Shown: positions 26,520 through 35,069 of the stretch, piece by piece
How the letters are laid out: each line of letters begins with the position of its first letter
Numbering within the stretch: position 1 is the stretch's first letter
Source of the DNA: Cryptosporangium arvum DSM 44712
GTDB taxonomy: Bacteria > Actinomycetota > Actinomycetes > Mycobacteriales > Cryptosporangiaceae
Direction of reading: 5' to 3'
DNA: 64,000 nt
Assembly (NCBI RefSeq): GCF_000585375.1
Contig: NZ_KK073874.1
Span: forward strand, 7,193,913 to 7,257,912
Program-made: the position numbers and the translations under genes
Notes under the pieces: generated by a model
What the model saw: only the letters and a program-made list of their open reading frames with translations
What the model was told of the DNA's origin: nothing
The model's database searches: none

Positions 26520-27044
26520 ATGACGGACGAATGGGTCTCACTCGGCACCGTCGCCGGGGTGTGCCTCCTGGTGGCAGTGCTAGGTGCGGCGACCGCGATC
26601 GGTATCGCACGCCGTGGCCATCGTCAGATCTCGGAGGTGATCACCGCCGGGCACCGGCAGGCCGTATTGCTGGCCCGCGAGGACGAACGGCGGGACGCCT
26701 ACACCGCCGCGCTGGAGTACGCCGACTCGGCCCGGTTGGAGTACGGCAAGGTCGGCCGGGGCGAGAACGCGGAGTTCCTGCCGCCGGACATCGAGCGCTC
26801 AGCGCCGCTGCTGGCCGCCGTGTCGGCCCACGGCGGCCCCGAGGCGTCCCGGCGGCTCTCCGACCTGCTCATGCACGTGCCGACCGTGAACTACTACGCG
26901 GCGCGGCTCTCGCGCGCGCCGCGTGACTCCGACCGCGAACAGGAGTTCGTCTCGGCCCTGCTCCGCTTCGAGGAGCTCTACGAATCCTTCGCCACGTACG
27001 CCCACGCCGACCTGGCCACCCCACTGGAAATGCCCGCCGACTAG
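26520..27044 (+). CDS. Hypothetical single-pass membrane protein
   Basis: 174 residues. One N-terminal helix (VAGVCLLVAVLGAATAIGIA) is followed by a basic RRGHRQ stop and a soluble, mostly helical domain (REDERRDAYTAALEYADSARLEYGK...). No family recognised. It is divergent from yraN across a 174-bp gap that includes a T/A-rich stretch (TTATTACTCTTACG) just upstream, possibly its promoter. The uninterrupted frame and actinobacterial codon use support coding. Confidence 0.65.
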   Translation: MTDEWVSLGTVAGVCLLVAVLGAATAIGIARRGHRQISEVITAGHRQAVLLAREDERRDAYTAALEYADSARLEYGKVGRGENAEFLPPDIERSAPLLAAVSAHGGPEASRRLSDLLMHVPTVNYYAARLSRAPRDSDREQEFVSALLRFEELYESFATYAHADLATPLEMPAD

Positions 27045-27096
27045 ACCGTGTCCTGCGAGTCCGTACTCGGCCGCACCTAGCGTGAGTCGGCTACGC

Positions 27097-27414
27097 CTAG
27101 CGCGAGTGGTCGGCGCGCCCCGGCAGCGGCGTCGCCGACGTGTCGAACTCCTGTCCACCAGCGCCGACGTCAGGCGTGTGCACGCCGTCCACCGGCGCCA
27201 TCGACTCGGAGGTCCCGAGCGCGGGCTCGACCTCGGGCGCGGTACCCGGGGGCACGCCGCCCTCGCCGGACGGCGGGTAATCCTCCGGGGCGGGTTTCTC
27301 GGCGTACCCGGTGCGTGCCTCCGCGGGCATCGTCGGGGGCGGCCCGTCCACACGCAGGCGAGCGGCAGTGTCGACCGGGTCAGCGACCGGGTTGCGGTCC
27401 GGGGTCTCGTCCAT
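27097..27414 (-). CDS. Hypothetical disordered acidic protein
   Basis: 105 residues, rich in Pro, Glu, Asp and Gly (PAPEDYPPSGEGGVPPGTAPEVEPALG), with no hydrophobic segment and no known domain. It lies just downstream of the DUF2469 gene on the same strand (27-bp gap) and may be the last gene of that operon. Weak support: low complexity, but the frame is open and the position sensible. Confidence 0.45.
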   Translation of the reverse strand: MDETPDRNPVADPVDTAARLRVDGPPPTMPAEARTGYAEKPAPEDYPPSGEGGVPPGTAPEVEPALGTSESMAPVDGVHTPDVGAGGQEFDTSATPLPGRADHSR

Positions 27415-27440
27415 GGGCCAGACCTACCCCGGGCGACCCG

Positions 27441-27764
27441 TCACGAACCGAACGAGCCGTTCCCGGGCAGTGAGATGTCGGGCTTGTCGAGCTCCTCGAC
27501 GTTGACGTCCTTGAACGTCACCACCCGGACGTTCTTCACGAACCGAGCCGGCCGGTACATGTCCCAGACCCACGCGTCGGACATCGCGACCTCGAAGTAC
27601 ACCTCGCCGTCGGCGTTGCGGACCTGCAGGTCGACCGAGTTCGCCAAGTAGAAGCGACGCTCGGTCTCCACGACGTAGGAGAACTGCCGGACGATGTCCC
27701 GGTACTCGCGATAGAGCTGAAGCTCCATCTCGGTCTCGTACTTCTCGAGATCCTCAGCGCTCAT
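27441..27764 (-). CDS. DUF2469 family protein
   Basis: 107 residues, matching the actinobacterial DUF2469 family (MSAEDLEKYETEMELQLYRE...FSYVVETERRFYLANSVDL). Small, soluble, function unknown. Start overlaps the rnhB stop (ATGA, 27761-27764), so it is coupled to rnhB, the conserved arrangement of this family. Confidence 0.92.
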   Translation of the reverse strand: MSAEDLEKYETEMELQLYREYRDIVRQFSYVVETERRFYLANSVDLQVRNADGEVYFEVAMSDAWVWDMYRPARFVKNVRVVTFKDVNVEELDKPDISLPGNGSFGS

Positions 27765-28480
27765 ACCTCGTCCTCCACGTGACCATTGTGGCTCACTGCC
27801 ACCGGCACCAAGGCCTCAGCCCTACTTCGAGGCACCACGGCGGCCGCCGCGACGTTCGCGTACGACATCCGGTGCTCCGGGCAGGGACCGTGGACGGCCA
27901 GGGCCTCGGCGTGCGCCGCGGTCACATATCCCTTGTGCTGGGCGAAGTCGTAACACGGATAGGTGTCGTGCAGGGTCGTCATGATCCGATCCCTGGTGAC
28001 CTTCGCCAACACCGAGGCGGCCGCGATGCACGCCGCCACCCGGTCGCCCTTCCAGACCGCCAGCCCGGGTAGTCCGAGGCCGGCGACACCGAACCCGTCG
28101 GTGAGCATGTAATCCGGTCGTACCGTCAGCTGCTCGAGGGCCCGGCGCATCGCGTCGACGTTGCTGCGGTGCAGCCCTCGGGCGTCCACCTCGGCCGCAG
28201 GCACGATCACCACCGAGTACGCCTCGGCTCGCTTGATCACCTCGTCGTAGACCCGGTCGCGGGCCGCCGGGGTGAGCAGCTTGGAGTCGGCCAGGCCTGG
28301 CACCTCGCCGCGCGCCGTGGCCGGCAGCACGGCGGCCGCGACCACGAGCGGACCGGCGCAGGCACCGCGTCCGGCCTCGTCGGCGCCGGCCACCCGCGCG
28401 AAACCGCGGCGGCGCAGCGTCCGTTCGAGGGCGTACAGACCACCGTCGCGGCGGACCACCGCGCGCGGGGGGACGAGCAC
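27761..28480 (-). CDS. rnhB: Ribonuclease HII
   Basis: Removes ribonucleotides from DNA by cutting 5' of the ribonucleotide in RNA-DNA hybrids. 239 residues. The catalytic DEDD set is seen as AGADEAGRGACAGPLVVAA (Asp-Glu near residue 33), YMLTDGFGVAG and ASVLAKVTRDRIM with a following aspartate. An N-terminal 20-residue extension (PPRAVVRRDGGLYALERTL) is common in actinobacteria. It lies 1 bp downstream of a NUDIX gene. Confidence 0.96.
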   Translation of the reverse strand: MLVPPRAVVRRDGGLYALERTLRRRGFARVAGADEAGRGACAGPLVVAAAVLPATARGEVPGLADSKLLTPAARDRVYDEVIKRAEAYSVVIVPAAEVDARGLHRSNVDAMRRALEQLTVRPDYMLTDGFGVAGLGLPGLAVWKGDRVAACIAAASVLAKVTRDRIMTTLHDTYPCYDFAQHKGYVTAAHAEALAVHGPCPEHRMSYANVAAAAVVPRSRAEALVPVAVSHNGHVEDEV

Positions 28481-28481
28481 G

Positions 28482-28940
28482 TCACGCCTCCTTCACGAGG
28501 TCGTCGAGCAGGTCGGCAAGGTTCGGAGGGTAGACCGTTTCGGTCGCGGCGCGCAGTTCGGGGCTGCTCCACCATCGCGCCTCCCCCATGAACTGTCGTT
28601 CCCAGTCCGTCTGGGCGTGGCGGTCGATCTCGAACCCGCCGCGCCGGAGCACCAGGTACTGCTGGGTCTGCCGCTGGGTGCCGGTCGACGTCGGGTACTC
28701 GACCACTTCCTCGAAGACCGGACCCTCGAAATCCGCGGGGGCCACGACCAGACCGGTCTCCTCGGCGAGTTCCCGCACCGCTCCGGCCCGGAGGTCCTCG
28801 TCGGCCTCCAGGCCACCGCCCGGCGTGATCCACCAGGGGCCGTCCTCGGGACGGTGTGCGCTGCTGCAGCGGAACAACAGCACCGTGCTGCCGTCGAGTA
28901 CCAGAACCCGCGCGGCCCGCCGTGCACTTACCTCAGTCAT
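28482..28940 (-). CDS. NUDIX hydrolase
   Basis: 152 residues from ATG 28940. The Nudix box is complete: GGLEADEDLRAGAVRELAEE then TGL (GX5EX7REUXEEXGU), so Mg-dependent hydrolysis of a nucleoside diphosphate derivative is expected. Substrate unknown. The frame opens further at 28994, overlapping the next NUDIX gene by 7 bp, so an earlier start is possible. It shares a tandem arrangement with the NUDIX gene upstream and is tight against rnhB. Confidence 0.88.
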   Translation of the reverse strand: MTEVSARRAARVLVLDGSTVLLFRCSSAHRPEDGPWWITPGGGLEADEDLRAGAVRELAEETGLVVAPADFEGPVFEEVVEYPTSTGTQRQTQQYLVLRRGGFEIDRHAQTDWERQFMGEARWWSSPELRAATETVYPPNLADLLDDLVKEA

Positions 28941-28987
28941 CGGTAGCCGAGCGTATCCGCTGCCCGCGATTCCGTGCGGCCGAGGCG

Positions 28988-29542
28988 TCAGCACCAGACC
29001 GCGAAGCCGGTGTCGACGCGCTCTCCGGCCCGCAGCCGAGGCAGCGTCCGGGCTATTCCGTCAGGAAATGTCCGCGGAAGCCGATCCAGTTCCGACACCG
29101 GGATCCAGTCGGCCCCGAGGAACGTGGCGCCCTCGTCGGGCGTGTACGCGAGCTCGGCGACCACCTCCGGCGTGGCGGCCGGGCACGCGAGGTGTACGGC
29201 CTGCCGCGACCAGCGCCGCTGCCCGAGCCACAGGTACGTCACTTCCGACCACCACACCGCGGCCGGGATCAGGTCTGAGGCCGCGATCGCCACACCCGTC
29301 TCCTCGCGCACCTCGCGCACCGCCGCCGCGACCGTGTCCTCGCCCGGATCGACACCGCCGCCCGGCACCTCCCACCACTCCCCGAGCTCCGGGTACTCCG
29401 GATCGCGGGCCCGGATGAGCAGCAACCGGTCGGCGGGGTCGAGAACCAGCAGCCGTCCGGAGAGCCGCCACGGGCGCGGTGGCGCCCCGGGCGGCTGCGC
29501 GCTGCCCGGCGCGAGCGGCGACTCCCAGGAAGCGTCAGCCAC
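28988..29542 (-). CDS. NUDIX hydrolase
   Basis: 184 residues starting at GTG 29542, overlapping the signal peptidase stop by 8 bp. Nudix box GGVDPGEDTVAAAVREVREE then TGV is intact. Preceded by RLLLIRARDPEYPELGEWWEVP, typical of NUDIX housecleaning enzymes. Substrate not predictable. The first 25 residues are Pro/Ala-rich and may not be part of the mature fold. Second of two tandem NUDIX genes. Confidence 0.88.
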   Translation of the reverse strand: MADASWESPLAPGSAQPPGAPPRPWRLSGRLLVLDPADRLLLIRARDPEYPELGEWWEVPGGGVDPGEDTVAAAVREVREETGVAIAASDLIPAAVWWSEVTYLWLGQRRWSRQAVHLACPAATPEVVAELAYTPDEGATFLGADWIPVSELDRLPRTFPDGIARTLPRLRAGERVDTGFAVWC

Positions 29543-30152
29543 CCGACGGCGCCGGAATCGCCTCGTACCCCTTCGGCACCGACAACGTTCCGACGTGACT
29601 GAACGGCCAGAAGATCACAAATGCCCGGCCGACGACGGCGTCGACGGGAATCGTCCCGACCTGGTAGTCGGTGTGGTACCGGGAGTCCGCGGACGAGGAC
29701 CGGTGGTCACCCATCACGAACAGCCGGCCGGTCGGCACGGAGACATCGAACGGCTGCGCGGACGGGACGTCGTCCTCGAAGAGGTAGTCCTCCTGCAGCA
29801 CCTTGCCGTTGATCGTGATCCGCCCGGCGGAGTCGCAGCAGACGATCTTGTCGCCGCCGACCCCGACGACGCGCTTGATGTAGTCGTCCTTGGTCGGGCC
29901 GGCGTCCCACTGTTTGGGCGGCACGAAGACGACGACCTCGCCCCGGCGTGGCTCCCGGAAGCGATAGACCATCTTGTTGACCAGCACGCGGTCATTGATG
30001 AGGAGCGTGGTCTCCATCGAGCCGGACGGGATGTAGAACGTCTGTACCAGGAACGTCCGAACCAGCACGGCGACGATGACCGCTACGAGGAGGAGGATCG
30101 GGAGCTCGACCCAGAAGGATCGCTGTTTCCGACGGGAGGTCTCGGGCATCAC
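29535..30152 (-). CDS. lepB: Signal peptidase I
   Basis: 205 residues. An N-terminal membrane helix (LPILLLVAVIVAVLVRTFLV) anchors it. The catalytic serine S45 is in YIPSGSMETTL and the general base K93 in DYIKRVVGVGGD. GDHRSSSADSR is the conserved box E. It cleaves signal peptides outside the membrane. No second C-terminal helix is clear. Start overlaps the stop of the second signal peptidase gene (ATGA, 30149-30152). Confidence 0.95.
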   Translation of the reverse strand: MMPETSRRKQRSFWVELPILLLVAVIVAVLVRTFLVQTFYIPSGSMETTLLINDRVLVNKMVYRFREPRRGEVVVFVPPKQWDAGPTKDDYIKRVVGVGGDKIVCCDSAGRITINGKVLQEDYLFEDDVPSAQPFDVSVPTGRLFVMGDHRSSSADSRYHTDYQVGTIPVDAVVGRAFVIFWPFSHVGTLSVPKGYEAIPAPSGG

Positions 30153-31813
30153 CAGCGCAGCCTACGGCGTCGACGCGAATCTGGGCGCAACAGCCACCTG
30201 GGGGCACGTCGGGACCAGAGCAACCCGAAGGGCCCGAACAGGACGGGAAGCACCAGCAGAGCCGTCGCCCCGGCCGGCTGCGGTTCGCTGTGGGGTTTCT
30301 CACCCAGAGCGGTCGGTACGTCGCTGAACGTGTCCGGCTCCGGCAGCAAGCCCCATCGCGACGCCGGCCACGCCGTCGCATAGGCCTGGCCGATCACCGC
30401 CTCGACCGGGATCGTGCCCCTCCACTGGTCGTTGAGGTACACCCGGGAGTCCGCCGACCGGGACCGGTGGTCGCCCATCATGAACAGGCGGCCATCGGGC
30501 ACCGTCACCGGGCCGAACGGGCGCTCCTGGATCGGATCGTCCTCGAAGATGTACGGCTCGACGAGCGGCGTGCCGTTGACCTCGACCCGGCCGTCCTTGT
30601 CGCAGCACTGCACCACGTCGCCGCCGACGCCGATCACGCGCTTGACGAAGTCCTTCTCGTCCGGCGGGGCCGCCCCGATCAGGCCGCCGAGCATGCGGCC
30701 GGCGGTGGCGAGCGCACCGGTGTTCTGCTGGACGCCGTTCTCGGGCACCCACGAGTCGGTGCCGCGGAAGACGACCACCTCGCCGCGACGGGGGTCACGC
30801 GTGTCGTAGACGAATTTGTTGACCAGGACGCGATCGCTGACCAGCAGCGTCTGTTCCATCGACCCGGAAGGGATGTAGAACGCCTGGACGACGAAGGTCT
30901 TGATCACGGTCGCGAGGACGAACGCGATGATCAGCAGGAGCGGGATCTCCTGCCAGAGGGGCAGGGTGCGGCGGCGCGAACTGGTGGACGCGCGCGCGTA
31001 GGGGCGGGCGCCCGCGCGGTGACGGCCGGCGGACCGGTCGGCACTCGACGTGCGGTCGCTGCCGTAGGTCTTGCGGTAGTAGGCGGAGTCATCCTCCGCG
31101 GCGTAACGCTGTTCCTCGGCGTAGCGCGTGCCCGGGCCGGGATCGCCGTAGCCGTCCCGGGGATCGGCCCCGCGGGGATCGACCGAGCGTGGGCCCAGCG
31201 TCCGCGGATCGGCGTACCCCGAGTCGGGATAGCCCCGGGAATCGCCGTACCGAACCTCGCCGTACTGGGAACGAGCCTCGGCCGCACGCATCTCCGCCGC
31301 CCGCGCCTCAGCGGCACGCATCTCCGCCGCACGCGCCTCAGCGGCACGCGCTTGAGCCGCGCGCATCTCCGCGTCGCGCATCTCCGCCGCGCGCATCTCC
31401 GCCGCACGCGCCTCGGCCGCCCGGCGGTCGGGAAAGCGGGGATCGCGGCGCTCGGTGCCGCGCGGGTGCGGCTCACCGTCCGTCGGGAGCAACCGACCCC
31501 GAACCGGCCGACCGTAACGGTCGACGGGTACCTGCTCGACGCCACCCATTCGTGCCACACCGGAATCACGGCCCGAACCGTCGTAAAGTTCGCCGCTGTC
31601 GGTGACGCGCGCCTGCCCCGGAATCGGAGGCCGCTCAGACGGCACTGGACGGCCGGGCAGAATGAGCGAGCCCGAGCCGTCCAGGGGTGAAGCAGGTGGA
31701 GACGACGGATCAGCACGCTGCCGACGTGCGAGTCGGCGTCGCGCCAATTCGTCGATACCCGTCGGTTCAGCCGCTCCCTGTTCGGAGCGGCCGAACCTCT
31801 CGGGTGCTGTCAC
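30149..31813 (-). CDS. lepB: Signal peptidase I with long charged N-terminal extension
   Basis: 554 residues, more than twice its neighbour, from GTG 31813. About 280 residues precede the membrane helix (IPLLLIIAFVLATVIKTFVV), and this cytoplasmic part has a run of AEARAAEMRAAEMRDAEMR-like heptad-length repeats (about residues 125-170), probably helical, then disordered Tyr/Arg-rich sequence. Catalytic S318 (PSGSMEQTL) and K391 (DFVKRVIGVGGD) are present. A second hydrophobic segment at the C-terminus (ATALLVLPVLFGPFGLLW) is likely a membrane helix. Tandem signal peptidases next to rplS occur in other actinomycetes. Confidence 0.92.
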   Translation of the reverse strand: MTAPERFGRSEQGAAEPTGIDELARRRLARRQRADPSSPPASPLDGSGSLILPGRPVPSERPPIPGQARVTDSGELYDGSGRDSGVARMGGVEQVPVDRYGRPVRGRLLPTDGEPHPRGTERRDPRFPDRRAAEARAAEMRAAEMRDAEMRAAQARAAEARAAEMRAAEARAAEMRAAEARSQYGEVRYGDSRGYPDSGYADPRTLGPRSVDPRGADPRDGYGDPGPGTRYAEEQRYAAEDDSAYYRKTYGSDRTSSADRSAGRHRAGARPYARASTSSRRRTLPLWQEIPLLLIIAFVLATVIKTFVVQAFYIPSGSMEQTLLVSDRVLVNKFVYDTRDPRRGEVVVFRGTDSWVPENGVQQNTGALATAGRMLGGLIGAAPPDEKDFVKRVIGVGGDVVQCCDKDGRVEVNGTPLVEPYIFEDDPIQERPFGPVTVPDGRLFMMGDHRSRSADSRVYLNDQWRGTIPVEAVIGQAYATAWPASRWGLLPEPDTFSDVPTALGEKPHSEPQPAGATALLVLPVLFGPFGLLWSRRAPRWLLRPDSRRRRRLRW

Positions 31814-31837
31814 GCGCTAAGCGTAGACGCCGCCGAC

Positions 31838-32194
31838 TCAGCCGGCCGTGGTCTCACGCTTCTCCTTGATCTTGGCGGCCTTGCCGCGCAGACCACGGAG
31901 GTAGTAGAGCTTGGCGCGACGCACGTCACCGCGGGTCACGACCTCGATCTTCTCGATCACCGGCGTGTGCACCGGGAAGGTGCGCTCGACGCCGACACCG
32001 AAGCTCACCTTGCGGACCGTGAAGGTCTCGCGCGAGCCGGTGCCCTGCCGACGGATGACCGCACCCTGGAAGACCTGGATGCGGGACCGGTTGCCCTCGA
32101 CGACCCGGACGTGCACCTTCAGGGTGTCGCCGGGCCGGAAGGCCGGGATGTCGGAACGCAGGCTAGCGGCGTCCAGCTCATCCAGGGTGTTCAT
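31838..32194 (-). CDS. rplS: 50S ribosomal protein L19
   Basis: 118 residues from ATG 32194 ([19 protein letters not shown]). A very long frame upstream is a shadow. [20 protein letters not shown] and [18 protein letters not shown] are diagnostic, ending [14 protein letters not shown]. It contacts 16S rRNA at the subunit interface. It follows trmD by 107 bp, enough for its own promoter or a leader. Confidence 0.98.
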   Translation of the reverse strand: MNTLDELDAASLRSDIPAFRPGDTLKVHVRVVEGNRSRIQVFQGAVIRRQGTGSRETFTVRKVSFGVGVERTFPVHTPVIEKIEVVTRGDVRRAKLYYLRGLRGKAAKIKEKRETTAG

Positions 32195-32301
32195 CGCGGT
32201 CTTCACTTTCCTCGTCGTCGGACCGTCCGCATGCACCCCGCGAGGCGGGAGCCGTGGGCGGTAAGAAATCAGGCGCGCTGAACCCGTCAGCGGCAACTCT
32301 C

Positions 32302-33066
32302 CTACTGTGCCACATCTTTCGGAGTAACCGGAAACCCGGCCTCCGCGAGCACCTTCACGTCCGCTTTGTCCAGCACCACGTCCGAGAGCAGTTCCGGACG
32401 CCGGGCCGCGGTCCGCCGCAGCGACTCGTCCCGCCGCCACCGCGCGATCGCCGCGTGGTGCCCGGACAGGAGCACGTCGGGCACCGAGTACCCCCGCCAC
32501 TCCTCCGGACGCGTGAACGCCGGACCCTCCAGCAGGCCGTCGGAGAACGAGTCCTGCTCGTGCGAGGCCACGTTCCCGAGCACCCCCGGCAGCAGCCGGC
32601 CGACGGCCTCCACGATCACGAGCACCGCCACCTCGCCACCGGCCAGCACGTAGTCGCCGAGGCTGACCTCGTCGACCACCATCCGGTCGGCCGCGTGCGA
32701 GACGACCCGCGAATCGATGCCCTCGTACCGCCCGCACGCGAACATCAGCCAGGGTTCGGCCGCCAGTTCGTGCGCGAGCGCCTGCGTGAACGGGCGCCCG
32801 GCCGGCGTCGGCACGACGAGCCGGGGCTGGGCCCCGGACGCCGGCGCCAGGGTGTCCAGCGCCTGGCCCCACGGCTCGGGCCGCATCAGCATGCCCGGGC
32901 CACCGCCGTACGGGGAGTCGTCCACCGTGCGGTGCACGTCGTGCGTCCACTGCCGCAGGTCGTGCACACCGAGCTCGATGACGCCCCGGTCGACGGCCTT
33001 GCCGATCAGCGACTCCCGGAGCGGAGCGAGGTAAGCCGGGAAGATCGAAACCACGTCGATCTTCAC
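32302..33066 (-). CDS. trmD: tRNA (guanine37-N1)-methyltransferase
   Basis: SPOUT-class, trefoil-knot enzyme making m1G37, which prevents frameshifting. 254 residues. [42 protein letters not shown] and [21 protein letters not shown] (SAM knot) are clear. Starts inside the rimM stop (ATGA at 33063-33066). Confidence 0.98.
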   Translation of the reverse strand: MKIDVVSIFPAYLAPLRESLIGKAVDRGVIELGVHDLRQWTHDVHRTVDDSPYGGGPGMLMRPEPWGQALDTLAPASGAQPRLVVPTPAGRPFTQALAHELAAEPWLMFACGRYEGIDSRVVSHAADRMVVDEVSLGDYVLAGGEVAVLVIVEAVGRLLPGVLGNVASHEQDSFSDGLLEGPAFTRPEEWRGYSVPDVLLSGHHAAIARWRRDESLRRTAARRPELLSDVVLDKADVKVLAEAGFPVTPKDVAQ

Positions 33067-33569
33067 AGCTCGAACAGCCCCTCCGGCGGATCGATGACGA
33101 CCCGGCCACCCGCGACGTCGACGGTCGGCACGAACTCGCGGATGAACGGCACGAGCCGCTCGGCGCCCTGGTGCTTGAACACCAGGAGCTCACCCGCGGC
33201 CGAGTGCACCACGTCGACCACCGACCCGAACGACGTCCCGTCGACGCCGAACACGGCCAGACCGACGAGTTCGTAGTCGTGGAACTCGTCCGGATCCTCG
33301 GACGGCGGCAGATCGTCGGAATCGACGACGAGCAGCAGTCCGCGCAGTTCCTCGGCCCGGTTGCGGTCGTGGACGTCCGCGAAGCGGACGACGAGCTTGC
33401 CGGAGTGCCAGCGAGCGTCGTCCACGGTGAGCGGACCGGCGTCGGCAGGGTCGGTGACCAGCACCGACCCCACCGCGAACCGATCGTCGGGCTCGTCCGT
33501 CCGCACCTCGACCAGGACGTCCCCACGGATGCCGTGGGCACGCCCGATCCGCCCCACTACGAGCTGCAT
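33063..33569 (-). CDS. rimM: Ribosome maturation factor RimM
   Basis: 168 residues. The N-terminal beta-barrel ([24 protein letters not shown]) and C-terminal PRC-barrel ([22 protein letters not shown]...[14 protein letters not shown]) are both present. Needed for 30S head assembly around S19. Coupled to trmD. Confidence 0.97.
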   Translation of the reverse strand: MQLVVGRIGRAHGIRGDVLVEVRTDEPDDRFAVGSVLVTDPADAGPLTVDDARWHSGKLVVRFADVHDRNRAEELRGLLLVVDSDDLPPSEDPDEFHDYELVGLAVFGVDGTSFGSVVDVVHSAAGELLVFKHQGAERLVPFIREFVPTVDVAGGRVVIDPPEGLFEL

Positions 33570-33574
33570 GGGTG

Positions 33575-33814
33575 TCAGCGCACGTCGGTTTCGACCACGT
33601 CGACCCGGACGCCGCGGCCACCGATACCGGTGACGACCTGGCGCAGAGCCTTCGCGGTGCGGCCACCCCGGCCGATCACCTTGCCGAGATCCTCCGGGTG
33701 GACCCGAACCTCGAGCACCTTTCCGCGGCGACCGTGCACCAGGTCGACGCGGACGTCGTCCGGGTTGTCGACGATGCCGCGGACGAGGTGTTCCAGCGCT
33801 GCGGGCAGGACCAC
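33575..33814 (-). CDS. khpA: KH-domain RNA-binding protein (KhpA/YlqC)
   Basis: 79 residues from GTG 33814, one base after the rpsP stop codon; the open frame extends further upstream only as rpsP shadow. The KH signature is HPEDLGKVIGRGGRTAKALRQ (GxxG loop GRGG) preceded by VLPAALEHLVRGIVDNP. A single KH domain, likely an RNA chaperone. Located between rpsP and rimM, the invariant place for this family. Confidence 0.95.
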   Translation of the reverse strand: MVLPAALEHLVRGIVDNPDDVRVDLVHGRRGKVLEVRVHPEDLGKVIGRGGRTAKALRQVVTGIGGRGVRVDVVETDVR

Positions 33815-33815
33815 G

Positions 33816-34247
33816 TCAGGACCCCGAAGCTGCCGTGGCGTCTTCGGCGTCGGCCTTCTTCGCGGCCTTCTTCTTCGGGGTGGTCGCGTCAGCGACCGGC
33901 GCACCGTCGGCGGAGGCGCGCGCGACCTCGTTGAAGAGTTCCTTCTTGTCCCGCTTGGGCGCCGCGACCTTCATCGGAGGCGGAGCCGGCTCGCCCTTGT
34001 GCTTCTGCCAGTCACCGGTGACGCGGAGGATCGCCGCGACCGCCTCGGTGGGCTGGGCGCCGACGCCGAGCCAGTACTGCGCCCGCTCGCCGTCGACCTC
34101 GATGAAGCTCGGGTCTTCCTTGGGGTGGTACTTGCCGATCGTCTCGATGACGCGGCCGTCACGCTTGGTGCGGGCGTCGGCGACGACGATCCGGTAGTGC
34201 GGTGCGCGAATCTTGCCGAGACGCAGCAACTTGATCTTGGTGGCCAC
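33816..34247 (-). CDS. rpsP: 30S ribosomal protein S16
   Basis: 143 residues from GTG 34247 ([19 protein letters not shown]). Typical S16 (about 80 residues) reads [24 protein letters not shown]...[14 protein letters not shown]; the last 50 residues are an Ala/Lys-rich tail, common in actinobacteria. Upstream frame ([11 protein letters not shown]) is not family sequence. CAGGAG lies 12 bases before the GTG. First gene of rpsP-khpA-rimM-trmD-rplS. Confidence 0.96.
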   Translation of the reverse strand: MATKIKLLRLGKIRAPHYRIVVADARTKRDGRVIETIGKYHPKEDPSFIEVDGERAQYWLGVGAQPTEAVAAILRVTGDWQKHKGEPAPPPMKVAAPKRDKKELFNEVARASADGAPVADATTPKKKAAKKADAEDATAASGS

Positions 34248-34406
34248 TGGTGTGGATGCTCCTGGGTTTCGGTACGAAGTGGGCCGCCGACGCCACGTGG
34301 GGACGATGGTGCGCCGACCCGGCGGACCGAACACCGTGGGTGGGATAGAGGGCCCACACGGTGGTCAGTTCAGCCGCCTATTGTGCCAGACCCGCGGCGG
34401 AAGCTA

Positions 34407-35069
34407 CTAACTGCGGGTCAGCAACGACTCAGCCGAGGTGGCGACGACCGGCGCGTCCCATTCGTCCAGGAGCGTCGGAACAGTCCAGGACGGGTCGGGA
34501 ACGAAGTCCGTGAGCCGGCCGTCGAACGGCGGCCGGCCCGCGGTGGCGGCGTCGATCGCCTTCGCCGCTTCCAGGCGGGTGCGATCGGCCACCCGGGTCG
34601 GGATGTCGCCGGCCGCGACCGCCGCTTCGAGCTCGTCCTCGTCCTTGAGCACGCAGGAACGGTCGGGCGCGATGACGACGTCGAGCTCCAGGTCGTCGGA
34701 ATCGAAGCCGTGCGCCCAGCGGACGGGAGGCGTCTCGACGTTCACGTACCAGTTGCGGAACCGACCGGCGCCGTCGAAGAACCAGTACACGGTGTGCCAC
34801 GGCGCGCCCGGCGGGATCCACTCCAACGCGCTGGTGCCGGTCCAGACGCCCGGGCCGGTGTGCCAGGGCGCCGTGAACCGTTCCGCGAGCGGCACGTCAC
34901 GCACCGGCCGGCCGTCGGCGTACAGCGAGATCCGCATCGGGGTGTCGCGGGCCAGCCAGAGCAACGTGCCGTCCGGCCCGTCCTCGACCACGACGCAGGG
35001 CCGGACGCCCTGCACGACTCCACCGCGACAGTGCCGGACCAGCGCGGTCCGGCCGGGCTCGTAGTACAT
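34407..35069 (-). CDS. DUF402 family protein
   Basis: 220 residues from ATG 35069, which shares one base with the proS stop (TGATG). DUF402 core: WTGTSALEWIPPGAPWHTVYWFFDGAGRFRNWYVNVETP and DSDDLELDVVIAPD. Related proteins (FomD-like, ribonuclease G/E-like fold) act on nucleotide esters, but the substrate here is unknown. It is in an operon with proS. Confidence 0.85.
   Translation of the reverse strand: MYYEPGRTALVRHCRGGVVQGVRPCVVVEDGPDGTLLWLARDTPMRISLYADGRPVRDVPLAERFTAPWHTGPGVWTGTSALEWIPPGAPWHTVYWFFDGAGRFRNWYVNVETPPVRWAHGFDSDDLELDVVIAPDRSCVLKDEDELEAAVAAGDIPTRVADRTRLEAAKAIDAATAGRPPFDGRLTDFVPDPSWTVPTLLDEWDAPVVATSAESLLTRS

Noticed and set aside
31838..33541. 567-codon frame extending rplS upstream
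   Set aside because: Upstream part runs out of frame over trmD and rimM. L19 has a conserved start at 32194.
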